Source: Chlorops oryzae (taxonomy: Eukaryota; Arthropoda; Insecta; Diptera; Chloropidae). From it: DNA of 64,000 nt. The position numbers and the translations under genes were made by a program. A model generated the notes under the pieces. It searched no databases. It was not told the DNA's origin and worked only from the letters and a program-made list of their open reading frames with translations. Every line of letters starts with the position of its first letter. The first letter of the stretch is position 1. This document shows, piece by piece, positions 54,336 through 64,000 of the stretch. The stretch lies in NCBI GenBank assembly GCA_020466095.1, contig CM035806.1, positions 62,234,059 through 62,298,058 of the forward strand. Reading direction: 5' to 3'.

Positions 54336-54889
54336 TAAGCATTTTCCTAGGAAGGGAAATGGATTTTTATAAATTATCTAAAGGTTAAACCTGCGCCAAA
54401 TTATTGGCAGCACTGCCAAGAACCAGTAATTCAAATAGAAAGTCTAAGGCGCAAGTGCAAAGTGCCGTATTTGTTTTAAAACACTGAAGTATTATGTTAC
54501 CTGTATTATGATGGGGTAAATACCAAGAGTCATAAAAATTTGCTTAATCTTGAGCAAATACTACCCAGTATCGATACTTTTGGTTCGATATTTTAGTGGT
54601 ACCGATACTTTATCTCGATATATTAAATGAGTACTGGTCTCGATACTTTCATGGTATCGTTTTAACACATTGTCAAGAATGTTGTCAAGAATGGCAGTAT
54701 TGGCGCTTGACGACATCCAATAAATATTGACACATTTTTTTTTTAAAGAAGAGAAAATACCTAAAAACATGTAATGTTCCCAATTTTCTACATTATTAAA
54801 TCTACAACTTTTTATGCGAATCTACCCCTTCTTCTTTAAAAATCTACCAGCTTTAAAAATTTTCAAATCCGAGCACTGATCCGTTCCTT

Positions 54890-55354
54890 CGTTTTAATTT
54901 TTGCAGGACCTGTTCATAGAAAACGAAATTTTTACCTGGCACAGTGTAGATATATTTAACGTGCAGAGTATGATGATGTAGCAATTGTTATTTTGAAGAA
55001 TTAATCTGCACAAATTATGAGTGCGTGAAAAAATTGAAAAAAATTGTTCGAACAATTTTGTTCCGTCTTATATGTTCATCCCCATAATGCTTATGAGAAA
55101 TGTAGGCATATAGGACTACAGGTCTATATCTTCTTCTTTCTAATCCCTGCAATGTGTTAGAGCTACGCTGCTTCAACATAGGCATATAGCATGAGGAAAA
55201 GAGAAGCACGCTATGGCAGCGAAATCCTTAGCTCTGCTCTGGTGAAATGCATTGCCACTTTTATTTTTAATTTTGGGCGATTTTCGAGTTCATTACATAT
55301 AAAATATCTACCAAACTCATAAAATGATATGAAAAGCTTGAAAAACATAAAAAT
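54890..55354. other. Spacer, nothing recognised
   Basis: AT-rich, no gene. Ends in ATAAAAAT, the duplication of the next element. 55060-55110 (TTCCGTCTTATATGTTCATC) resembles 5320-5370 and may be another dispersed repeat. Confidence 0.4.
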
Positions 55355-56082
55355 TAGTGATGGGCGATACCGATACGATAGTATCGGGTATCGATACTTT
55401 TGGGGCGATACTATCGAAATTTGGCATTGATTCTTTCACAGCGCGATACTTACTAGTATCGATACTTGGAGACTTAATTTAGAGTATTCTGTCTGTACGA
55501 GTACGAGTACGCACTCGTTGGAACATCTGTTCCTTGCGAAAGACTTTTTTCAATGGCGGCTTTAATAATGGATGAGTGCGGGAATTGACTTTCGCCAGAG
55601 CATTTGAAAAGAAGAATTTTCCTTGCTGCTCTGAACCAACAATATTGGTTTTCCCAATAATAGGCCAATTCACAGTTCATGCTAATTTATGGTTTAATAT
55701 GCTAATTTGCTTTTTTTTTGGATTTTCATTAAAACTGCTCAAAATACTGTACATAATTTGCATATATAATACATACATTTCAAATACATACCCTGAAAAT
55801 ATTTTTTAAGTATTTCATATTTTATAATTTCTTTAGAAATCGTATTACGATCATCGTAATGATAATGCGGGTAAGGAAGTGTTTAGCCTATTATTGCGCT
55901 TCAAAGCACTTATTTACGCAGGGGAGCGGATATCAAAATGGGTATCGTTTTATTTCGATACTAAATAATTCTTTGGTATCGATTCCTTTAGCCGCGATAG
56001 TATCGCTTGTATCGATACTGATTTAGACTTGAGTATCGCGATACCCAAGTATCGATACTGGTTTCGGATTTGCCCATCACTA
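55355..56082. mobile_element. hAT MITE, TSD ATAAAAAT
   Basis: TAGTGATGGGC and GCCCATCACTA ends with GTATCGATAC subterminal repeats, flanked by ATAAAAAT (55347-55354 and 56083-56090). Same family as 14342-15903, in opposite orientation and without the nested MITE. A non-functional frame FKCSGESQFPHSSIIKAAIE is shared by both copies and may be a relic of the parent's coding region. Confidence 0.93.
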
Positions 56083-57485
56083 ATAAAAATAATCAAGGAA
56101 TCTCAATATCAAGGAGAAATATAAACTATTTCTTTTAAATTACCATACCCTGTCCACATAACTTTTTGATCACACTATTTCAGCAAATAATACTAAATTA
56201 TATGTACAATCAAATTCGTAGTTCCGTAGTCAAAAATGTATGTGCAATTTATTAGCATAAATGACAAACATTCGCGCAGCATTTAGCAAAAACAGTATCG
56301 TAATATATTTATTAAAGTTTCAATTATGAACTTTTACAACGCAACGTATAAATCAAACCGAAGCTGATCGCACGTGTTTCTTTGATAATTATTCATTGCA
56401 AGTGGCATCATAGTGCCACTATTGTGTCTACCCGTATATGTTGTCATGTAGCTTTGCTGGTGAATTAATCATGCGTAAAAGAGATTGAATTTCCTATGAC
56501 CTCGCCTAATGGTCGAAATTTCTTATTTAGCTGTGCAGAGGCTTTTCGAACGTTGACAGTTAGACAACTACAGTGCTATATGATGTAGGTTGAAGTAATG
56601 TATCAAAAGAGTGTATAAGCTACTGAAGATCTCCAAGGTCTTTGCAAGCATATAGAACTATAGCTACAACTTCGGCCAAAAGCTATTACGTAGGATACAC
56701 CACACTTACTATTACGTGGTTCACGACAACACTCGGCTTATGGCGAATGGTTCACCACAGTTGATACTTTTTCACCAATATGCATGCCATAACGCGCCAA
56801 AATTATGGCGCGAAGTTGCAGCTATAGTATCTATATGGCTGCAAAGTAGGTACAGCGTGGAAAGCCAATAAAAGGCTGAATGCGTTAAAGCTTCACACTA
56901 ATTGCAGCCTAACGCTCATACCAACGAACAGCGACACGCAAATTTTTAAAATTTCGATAGAGTATGCAGGGGAAGTGAAAATATTTTGTTGCTCTGTTTG
57001 ATAACGCTATTACCAGTTTGCAATAGCGGAGACCTTTTATAAAAATTCAACTTCTTTTAGGCAGACAAAATGCGACCATTTAGTTGAAGTGAAATTCTAA
57101 GACTGCTTTATTTTCATATTCTGTTTAACCAGCTTAGCCTTATGATTTTACTAATACAAAGAAAAAAAGTGTTACTTATATAAAGTACATTGCAACGAGC
57201 ATAAGCAAAATGCAGTGTTTTAATCTCAGGTAGAAAATGGCATGATCTTTGCCGTTTTTTGACAAACAAAACTTAATGATGCACGGTGGGACTAAAGTGC
57301 TCAATTTTACTGTGGAACATTTTGACTAAATATGTTTTTAATCTTTCCATAGTCCCCACCTTGAAAGAATATTCTTTCAACAAACATTCTGAATAGGCAG
57401 AAGATATTAAGGTAATTAACGTTTGACATCTGTGGTACATTAGGTTTCAATATTTGGCAAAGGACAAATTTGATGAATACTACGT
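56083..57485. other. Non-coding; probable BEL 3' LTR region
   Basis: No gene. On the minus strand, downstream of the BEL pol, the purine-rich CAAGGTGGGGACTATGGAAAG (57342-57364 region) has the form of a polypurine tract, so an LTR may occupy part of 56.1-57.35 kb. LTR boundaries were not found. Confidence 0.4.
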
Positions 57486-58127
57486 TTAATAATGCCTGTT
57501 TTCGTTTTGATTATTAAAACTCTGGCTAATCGATCCGATCCTGGCAGTGCTTCGTGAATGCGGCCTAGACATCCATTTTTGACATGGCAAATTGTTGTCC
57601 CCAACCAGAACTAATGTTCCGTCCTTGATGTTTGGCCTTTCGCTGTGCCATTTGTTCCGCGTTTCAAGCGACAATATGTATTCACGTGACCATCGACGCC
57701 AAAACAGCTGCTTTATTTGTTGGATTCGTTTCCAACGATTGATCGGTGGAACCTGTAGCTCTGCTTCAGTCAGCTGTTGAGGAATACAATTGAGTGGACG
57801 ACCAATTATAAAAAGTTTAGGAGTCAACGCGGAGAATTCGCTTGGATCCGATGACATCTCGCTCAATGGTCTCGAATTCAGTATCGCTTCGATCTCAGCA
57901 GTTACAGTGGACAGCTCTTCGAATGTTAATGAATTCCCGTTGACCATGGCGTATCAGCATAGACTTGGCGATCTTGATATAGCTCTCCCATAGTCCGCCC
58001 ATATGGGGCGATCGTGGCGGTATAAAATGAAAAGTGATGCCGAGAGTAGCACAACTGCCTTGCAGCTGCTCCATCGACTGTTTGGTGTAAAATTGCTTCA
58101 TTAAATCTCGAAGCTCACGAGCAGCGC
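57486..58127 (-). pseudogene. BEL/Pao integrase C-terminal part and DUF5641 region
   Basis: Minus strand from 58127: RELRDLMKQFYTKQSMEQL, then ITFHFIPPRSPHMGGLWESY, where GGLWE carries the third catalytic residue of the integrase. A one-base shift near 57945 leads to FEELSTVTAEIEAILNSRPL, then APxxW-type text INRWKRIQQIKQLFWRRWSR and GTLVLVGDNNLPCQKW, the DUF5641 segment ending BEL polyproteins. It joins to 61042-61780 once the DNA transposon is removed. Confidence 0.85.
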
Positions 58128-58159
58128 ACAGTGTTGGATTTCGCTTTGCTAGCGTCACT

Positions 58160-58811
58160 TAATTCTGTATCTTTGGTAAAAATTGACTTAGAGAAACAAA
58201 ATTTGGACCAAGTAATATCTAAATAGTGGGCTATACGTAGGTCAGTACGTAGTGCGCAGTATACAGCGTGTGTTACAGGGTGTCAAAGTTACCCAATTTT
58301 CATAATTTTCGATATTTTTGGGAAAATTTTGAAGTTTTTGTAAGTTTTGAAGGCCGTAAATTTTCAAAAGTGTATAATAAGTAACATAAGTGTATAATAG
58401 TAATCGTTATAGAATTTCCTTCATTTTGGTACCAAATATGTTTTTGTTTTATTTATTCTCGCGTTGAAAAAAATTTTTTTCACAGAAAAACTCGACTGGC
58501 GCTAACTGAATAGTGCGAGCAGAGTAGCGTAAAATCGTCTGTTTAAAACTTTTGTACATTTCAACAATCTTTTCCCTATACAAGTTCGTTGTTTATTGTT
58601 TTTTAAAACCTTTTTATTAGTTCTTATTGAAGTTTCTTCATTTTGGAACTAAATAAACTTTATTTATATTAGGGTGAATGCAAAAAGCACGGAAAACTTT
58701 TCACTGTCGTTTCAGAGAGAAAGAAGTAAAATCGATTATGAAAACAAGATATAACGAAGTGTTTTATTATATATATTATATATAAAATATTAATGAAATA
58801 AGATTGTTTTC
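58160..58811. other. Interior of the unclassified transposon, no gene
   Basis: AT-rich and non-coding. It follows the left terminal inverted repeat and holds no motif I recognise. Confidence 0.45.
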
Positions 58812-59157
58812 CTAGTCAGTATCTGATGAACTATATGACGAGCAGTCATTTTTGCTGTCCGATTCATTAATATCGAGCAGTTTCAATGCCTCCTGACTTA
58901 TTTTCTTCTTTGGGTTTTCAAAGGGTTTTCGCAAACTGCTGATATAGGGATCAGATGAATTCAACAACCGTTTAATAAGGTCGGTATTCGAATCGATTCT
59001 TGATATTTTTCTTGTTAAAAGCTCGCGATATCGTCGAATTTCTTTGTTTCGTGCTTCCAAAGCTTCTTCAGACATCTGACCAATTGGTAAAATGAAGCTA
59101 CTAATTATTTCACGTCTATGAAAAAGGATTTTATGTAAGGTCACGGGCCAATCAAAT
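58812..59157 (-). pseudogene. C-terminal fragment of a TE-associated arthropod protein family
   Basis: Minus strand: WPVTLHKILFHRREIISSFI, LPIGQMSEEALEARNKEIRR, then RELLTRKISRIDSNTDLIKR and LLNSSDPYISSLRK, ending with an Asp/Ser-rich tail. I recall a conserved arthropod family with the pattern (V)HKIL.HG..II...LPIG.LSEEA.EARNK..R..R, then SR...D...R.L..SDP.ISS, annotated as uncharacterised. Its place inside a TIR element suggests it is the C-terminus of that transposase. The frame is closed by a stop just upstream (near 59165). The catalytic part is absent. Confidence 0.5.
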
Positions 59158-59646
59158 ATACTTCAGATACATTTAAGGCTCTCTTCTATATATGGCCCCA
59201 GAACCTGAAAGTTCTATTTAAATGCGGCCCTTTTTGTTTATGTTTTTTCTTATTGTTTTTTTCTTTTAATTTGATATTGTTTTTTACATTGTTTCATTTT
59301 CCTTCTTCATATTTTATGATGTATACACACGCATTCGAAGGGCTGCTTTTACGTTGAAAAGTGTTTTTGATGTTAATTTATTCATAATTTTACAGTAGAA
59401 TTTGGAAAAAAGCGCCTCTTTAAATTAAACTTAAAAAATTTTAATTGAAATGCGTCGAATAATTAGAACAGAGTATGCCAATTTAGTTGTACAAATTTTA
59501 AAACGTAAAATGAAAGAGAATTTTGTTATATCGAAATTTTCCGTCTACATTCGGTTTTTCGAGATATGGTATATGGGTGCCGCAAAATGCCCAAAGATTT
59601 TATTGCAGATTCTGTTACTATATGAACCACATTACAACGTGTATAG
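59158..59646. other. Interior of the unclassified transposon, no intact gene
   Basis: It may include eroded upstream coding sequence of the fragment at 58812-59157. I cannot follow a frame. Ends with GTGTATAG (59639-59646). Confidence 0.4.
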
Positions 59647-60109
59647 TAGTGATGCCCCGAATAGTGGCTTTGGCCGAATACCGAATACCAAATACTCGGT
59701 CAACCTCTCGGCCGAATAACGAATATTCGGCAACCGAATATTCGGCACGTAGTAAAGACAGCTTGGGCCTACTCGCGACTAGCTGGAGTCAAGGCAAAAG
59801 CTGCCGCTGAAAAATTTGCCCACTGTTTATAATGTTTTCGAAGAAAATTTAGAAGAAGCTAGCGTACATTTAATATTTCTAAAGAATAAAATGCAAATCT
59901 GCTGTATTTTTAGTTCTCGTTAATTAAGTTTTTTTACGTTATTGTGAGAAAAATTTAATTTGTAGTTAGTGTTGATTTTTTTAATAAGTTATTTCTACTA
60001 TTCGGTATTCGGCCGAATATTTTAACTATTCGGCCGAATACCGAATACTGAAAAATGACGCCGAATAGGCCGAATACCGAATAGTGGCCGAATATTCGTG
60101 GCATCACTA
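59647..60109. mobile_element. hAT MITE A, TSD GTGTATAG
   Basis: TAGTGATGCC and GGCATCACTA ends, rich in ATTCGG and CCGAAT. 463 bases, flanked by GTGTATAG (59639-59646 and 60110-60117). Confidence 0.95.
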
Positions 60110-60117
60110 GTGTATAG

Positions 60118-60580
60118 TAGTGATGCCACGAATATTCGGCCACTATTCGGTATTCGGCCTATTCGGCGTCATTTTTCAGTATTCGGTATTCGGCCGAATA
60201 GTTAAAATATTCGGCCGAATACCGAATAGTAGAAATAACTTATTAAAAAAATCAGCAGTAACTACAAATTAAATTTTTCTCACAATAACGTAAAAAAATT
60301 TAATTAACGAGAACTAAAAATACAGCAGATTTGCATTTTATTCTTTAGAAATATTAAATGTACGCTAGCTTCTTCTAAATTTTTTTTGAAAACATTATGA
60401 ACAGTGGGCAAATATTTCAGCGGCAGCTTTTGCCTTGACTCCAGCTAGTCGCGAGTAGGCCCAAGCTGTCTTTACTACGTGCCGAATATTCGGTTGCCGA
60501 ATATTCGTTATTCGGCCAAGAGGTTGACCGAATATTCGGTATTCGGTATTCGGCCAAATCCACTATTCGTGGCATCACTA
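60118..60580. mobile_element. hAT MITE B, inverted neighbour of A, TSD GTGTATAG
   Basis: Same 463-base MITE in opposite orientation, beginning directly after the 8-bp duplication that ends MITE A. GTGTATAG occurs a third time at 60581-60588. The two copies share one target duplication. Confidence 0.95.
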
Positions 60581-60588
60581 GTGTATAG

Positions 60589-61041
60589 TACCACTCGCCT
60601 GTATTTTGCGATATAAGGTCACTTCATACATTTGGAAAATGGATATTTGAATTTTTTAACCCATTTTTTTTTTCATATTATCTACAAAATTTTTTTAAAT
60701 ATGTAAGCATGATTTAAAATTAAATTTTATTTAATATATATTATGTAACTAGATGTGCCTGTTTACAAAAAAAATTTCATTACGATAGCTCTACTAAGTA
60801 ACTCACAATATAACTTATAAAAGCGGATTTTTTCCGTGCTTTCTGCCACAAAATGTTGCTGTATTTTTTTCTCTTTATTTCCCAGTGCCATAATTTGCTT
60901 CTGTTGTGAAAAAATTTTCAAATTTTTTCTGTTCTGATGCAGTTGAATCTTACTTTTTCGATTGGCATTAAAATATTTTCAAGAAGTCCAAAAAAAAAAA
61001 TTGGGTTTTAGTGACGCTAGCAAAGCGAAATCCGACTCTGT
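60589..61041. other. Right arm of the unclassified transposon, no gene
   Basis: AT-rich and non-coding; ends in the right terminal inverted repeat. Confidence 0.45.
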
Positions 61042-61780
61042 GCAGCGCCGTGAAAATTAGTCCCGTTGGCGCAGTAGATATCGTTACTTAACCCACGTCT
61101 AGCCACGAAACGTTTGAGTGCTTGAAGAAACGCTTGTGAAGACAAATCTGAAACTATCTCTAGGTGGCATGCCTTAGTCAAAAAGCAGACAAATAAAGCA
61201 ATATAAGCCTTATCAGGTCGTTTGTCGCGAATCTTAAAATGTATTAAAATAGGCCCAGCAAAATCTTTGCCCACTTTAGCAAATGCGTTTGCTCTTCCAC
61301 TCACTCTTTCTTTCGGCAAATCACCCATTAATTGTTCAGCAAACTTGGGTTTATGCCTGAAACATGTAATACAATTTCTGACTACTTTTTGAGTGACAAT
61401 GCGTCCCTTAAGAATCCAGAATCGCTGTCTGGCAAAGGCGAGTAGCGCTAACGGCCCCGCGTGTAAATTTATTTTATGTAAGAATGATACCAGGCCCTCC
61501 GGGAAAGCATGATGCGTAGGTAATATCACAGGGTGTTGGGTTGAGAATGCTACATCGGATTTGGACAACCGACCCCCGACACGCAAAATCGGAATTTTTC
61601 CTGTACTGTCTATAAATGGGTTAAGCTTTTGAAGCTTTGATGATTTGATTAACTCGTTATTTTTAATACACCTTATTTCGTGAGAAAAACTTTTATGTTG
61701 AACATTGTAAACAACATATTGTAATCCCATTCTCAGTTCAACGACGTTGAGAGGAGATGAATAAGGTAAATGTGGCTGTT
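61042..61780 (-). pseudogene. BEL/Pao integrase N-terminal part
   Basis: Minus strand from about 61780: NVVELRMGLQYVVYNVQHKS, then IPILRVGGRLSKSDVAFSTQ, HPVILPTHHAF, the H2C2 finger (NCITCFRHKP), then KDFAGPILIHFKIRDKRPDK (first Asp in DFAGP), CHLEIVSDLSSQAFLQALKR and GTNFHGAA. The second catalytic residue should be the Asp of a DNGTNF motif, but here it reads CANGTNF, so this copy is mutated as well as interrupted. The LINE insertion removes what precedes it. Confidence 0.85.
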
Positions 61781-61841
61781 GCCGTTTTATCCTTACGTTG
61801 TTTATCCATCTATAAATAAACTCAAATACCCAAGTCAAAAG

Positions 61842-63205
61842 AAGAATACAGCAGACAAAACGAAGCCGAAATCGCTGCTCAAACTGCTGCTCAGAGCTCA
61901 GCTGTGCGCTCAAGTGAATGCTAGCGCCGCTGCCGCTATAGCAAAAAACGTTGGCGTCCACGAAAAGCAAAAAGGGTCGGCAGTGCAGACAGGCATGGAA
62001 AGCTACGTGAACATTAAGCGGAAATTGAGTCCCCAAAAAATGCAAGGACAGAAGGCTCTAAAAGTATTGAAACCCAATACATCAACGAGTACTGCTACTA
62101 GCCCAAGCCAAACTATATTTGCGCTGCTTGCTTGCAAAGATGATAATGAATCATCTTCACCAAACCCCATCAAGAAAATCAAGCCTCCCCCAATCTACTT
62201 GCGTGAGGAATGTTCCAACGCTCTAATAGCAACTATCGCTCGTTCCAGTGGCAGTAGCAACTTTCACGTTGTTTCCATTAAAAAATAAATTCGTACCCTG
62301 GTGAATTACTTTGATGCACTCAAAAAAAGCTACTAAACCTACCAGCTTAAAGCAAGCAAAGGTTTAGTGGTAGTAATAAAAGGCATAGAGCCCTCAGTTG
62401 ACCCAGCAGAGATCAAAGGCGCTCTGCAAGCTGCAGGTTTTCCAACGAAAACCGTTTTTAATATTAAAAACAAACAAAATATTCCGCAACCCCTATATCG
62501 CATTGAGCTTGATCCTTCAGCTACCTGCCAAAAACTAAAAAAGAACGAGGTCCACCAAATATACAATCTGCAATTTTTGCTACACCGCAAAATTACGGTC
62601 GAAGAGCCTCATAAGCGGAAAGGACCGGTTCAATGCTCTAATTGCCAAGAATTTGGTCACACGCAAAACTATTGCACTTTGCACCCCGTGTGCGCTACAT
62701 GTAGAGATCGGCATTCTTCGTACTCTTGTCAAGTTGATCAAGACAACCCTGATGTAAGAAAATGCAGCAACTGTGGTGGTAACCACAAAGCGAGTTATCG
62801 TGGATGCCCAATCTACATGGCAATAAAAAAAAAGACGTACCCAAGCGGAAAACTCACCAAGAAGTTCCGAACTTCTTGGCAAGCCAGCAAGGGCCAGCAT
62901 CAGCTGCTCTTCCTCCCAAAGCATTTTCATATGCTGACGCAGTAAAGTCTAACACTGCGACCCAACCTCAAGCATCTTTTGTGACAGCAGCACATCCTGG
63001 TCGTTCTTCTATGACTATTTCGTACGCTGACGCTGTCAGGTCGAACACTGCGGTACGCCCTCAAGGTGCCATATCAAATTTGGAATCAATGATCTCGAAT
63101 TTGACTAACTGCATGATGCAGTTCACTTCAACTGTGCAATCAATGCAGCAAGAGATGATGCGTGCTCAAAGCCAACTCATGCAAATTCTAATTGCAAAGA
63201 AATGA
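61842..63205 (+). pseudogene. LINE ORF1 (gag-like, CCHC zinc knuckles)
   Basis: RNA-binding protein of the LINE. The first part (to 62287) is Ala/Lys-rich and ends PPPIYLREECSNALIATIAR, the usual entry to the Jockey gag domain; a shift and stop separate it from the next part. 62367-62850 has VVIKGIEPSVDPAEIKGALQ, then QCSNCQEFGHTQNYCTLHP, CATCRDRHSSYSC and KCSNCGGNHKASYRGCP, three zinc knuckles. A second shift near 62830 leads to the tail (FSYADAVKSNT twice, then a Gln/Met-rich helix) ending at 63205. Two or three lesions make it a pseudogene. Confidence 0.82.
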
Positions 63206-64000
63206 GTGTCTTAAAAATTTGTCATTGGAATGCTAACGGCATTCGACAACACAAGCTTGAAATTCAAACATTTCTTGAATTAAATTCAATTGACGTAATG
63301 CTCGTCAGTGAAACCCACCTTACAAGCAAAAATAATTTTACTATTAAAAATTATACGTTTTATGGCACTCATCACCCAGATGGAAAGGCACACGGCGGCA
63401 CCGATGTTTTGATTAAAACTCGAATAAAACACAATTTAATGGATGCATTTTCCCAAAATTACTCACAAGCAACCTCTATTTCATTGCATTATGGTAACAT
63501 CATTATCGCTTTAAGTGCAGTTTACTCCCCACCGAGATTTTCTGTTACTGGTACACAATTTTTAGAGTACTTCCAAAAGCTTGGCAACAAATTCATAGCA
63601 GCTGGGGATTATAATGCTAAGCACACACACTGGGGCTCTAGATTAATTAACCCCAAAGGGCGACATTATATTCACTTATAATAAATAGTCGTGAAAATTT
63701 TGACTGTATTTCAACAGGTCAACCCACTTACTGGCCTTCCGACTTGCAAAAAAAACCCGACCTCATTGATTTTGCAGTCAGCAAAAACTTTGATCGTAGC
63801 GAATTACATGCTGAACCCAGCTTCGATCTGTCATCCGATCATTCCCCTATTATAATAACAATGATGGGCGTACGCACACTCACTGAAAAACCCGGGAGAA
63901 TTATAACAAAGAAAACCGACTGGCTCAAGTTTAAAAAAAAAATTAGCTCTCATTTGAACGAGAACACGATCCTCCGGAGCGAAAGTGATATTGAGGAAGA
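63202..64000 (+). pseudogene. LINE ORF2, AP endonuclease domain (partial, one frameshift)
   Basis: Nicks target DNA for reverse transcription. Starts at ATG 63202, overlapping the ORF1 stop in ATGA. Residues CHWNANGIRQHK (Asn), VSETHLTSKNN (Glu), YSPPR, GDYNAKHTHWGSR (Asp/Asn) are the endonuclease motifs. A one-base lesion near 63665 closes the first frame at 63681. The next frame continues STGQPTYWPSDLQKKPDLID and SFDLSSDHSPIII, where SSDHSP is the last active-site motif. It runs off the window before the reverse transcriptase. Confidence 0.85.

Larger units (their letters stand above)
52691..54889. mobile_element. hAT-like shell, CAGTGCTCGGA ends
   Basis: CAGTGCTCGGA at 52691 and TCCGAGCACTG at 54889 are inverted. 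Flanks ATCCCTGT and ATCCGTTC agree only partly, so the target duplication is eroded. The sequence TTGTCAAGAATGTTGTCAAG recurs directly at about 52905 and 54671, and TACTACC/GGTAG-rich DNA lies inside each end. It contains the Harbinger derivative 53133-54335. Confidence 0.55.
58128..61041 (-). mobile_element. Unclassified DNA transposon, TSD GCAGCGC
   Basis: 33-bp TIRs with two mismatches (inner identical part GGATTTCGCTTTGCTAGCGT) are flanked by GCAGCGC at 58121-58127 and 61042-61048, inside the BEL integrase. A 7-bp duplication, or 8 with one mismatch, and GC-rich target do not match Tc1/mariner or Harbinger. The only coding sequence is the conserved fragment at 58812-59157. Two hAT MITEs occupy 59647-60580. 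Superfamily not assigned. Confidence 0.8.
61790..64000 (+). mobile_element. Jockey-clade non-LTR retrotransposon, 5' part
   Basis: Two ORFs in the usual Jockey order: a gag-like ORF1 with CCHC knuckles, and an ORF2 starting with an apurinic-type endonuclease. Inserted into the BEL element in opposite orientation. The exact 5' end (about 61765-61840) and target duplication are not resolved; the 3' part lies outside the window. Confidence 0.85.

Noticed and set aside
1..64000. A host gene, viral locus, or novel defence-type system
   Set aside because: Every coding region with recognisable domains belongs to a transposon or retroelement. I saw no cluster suggesting a new multi-gene system; the unclassified elements at 58.1-61.0, 19.0-21.85 and 8.5-10.2 kb are the nearest to undescribed biology.

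Overview
The window is AT-rich eukaryotic DNA with short GT-AG introns and no identifiable host gene. It is a dense pile of transposable elements (TEs), nested up to four levels deep. Families present: hAT, PIF/Harbinger, Tc1/mariner (mariner, Tc3-like, pogo-like), a TTAA-flanked MITE, a BEL/Pao retrotransposon, a Jockey-clade LINE, a Penelope-like element (PLE), and SINE/tRNA-like pieces. An insect, most likely a fly, is the best guess; this is inferred from family content and base composition, not from a diagnostic gene.

0-13 kb: relics of a GTF2I-type hAT transposase, a second hAT fragment, an IS630/Tc1-type transposase and a HARBI1 fragment ending in a long palindrome. A hAT element (6710-11806, TSD TTCTATAT) follows, carrying a Tc3-like element, a TA-flanked element with six CTCACGCGACA motifs (itself hosting a SINE), and a pogo-like MITE. 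An orphan THAP exon lies near 12.6 kb.

13.4-28.8 kb: one BED-finger hAT transposase gene split by successive insertions: a hAT MITE with a second hAT MITE inside it, a nearly complete two-gene Harbinger (15952-18680), a 2.8-kb element carrying an intact mariner (20305-21588), and a 5.6-kb element with internal duplications and a 42-bp minisatellite.

28.8-33.4 kb: a CCAAAGAG terminal-inverted-repeat element, tRNA-like pieces, a HARBI1-like start and a 103-bp tandem repeat.

33.7-50.6 kb: a second Harbinger (HARBI1 gene on the minus strand) invaded by three hAT families and a PLE, with an exact 2,523-bp tandem duplication. One duplicate carries a 3.1-kb hAT insertion and the other preserves the empty site.

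51-57 kb: a tRNA-like piece, a small two-exon ORF, a hAT-like shell around a TAA-flanked Harbinger derivative with a MADF gene, and a hAT MITE.

57.3-64 kb: a BEL/Pao integrase split by an unclassified 2.9-kb DNA transposon. That transposon contains two inverted 463-bp hAT MITEs sharing one target duplication. A LINE follows whose ORF1 and ORF2 overlap by ATGA and which runs off the window.

Most transposases are broken. The mariner and the HARBI1 gene at 17.2-18.5 kb are the best preserved. Most element boundaries rest on terminal inverted repeats (TIRs) plus target-site duplications (TSDs) read directly from the sequence; family names rest on recognised protein motifs.
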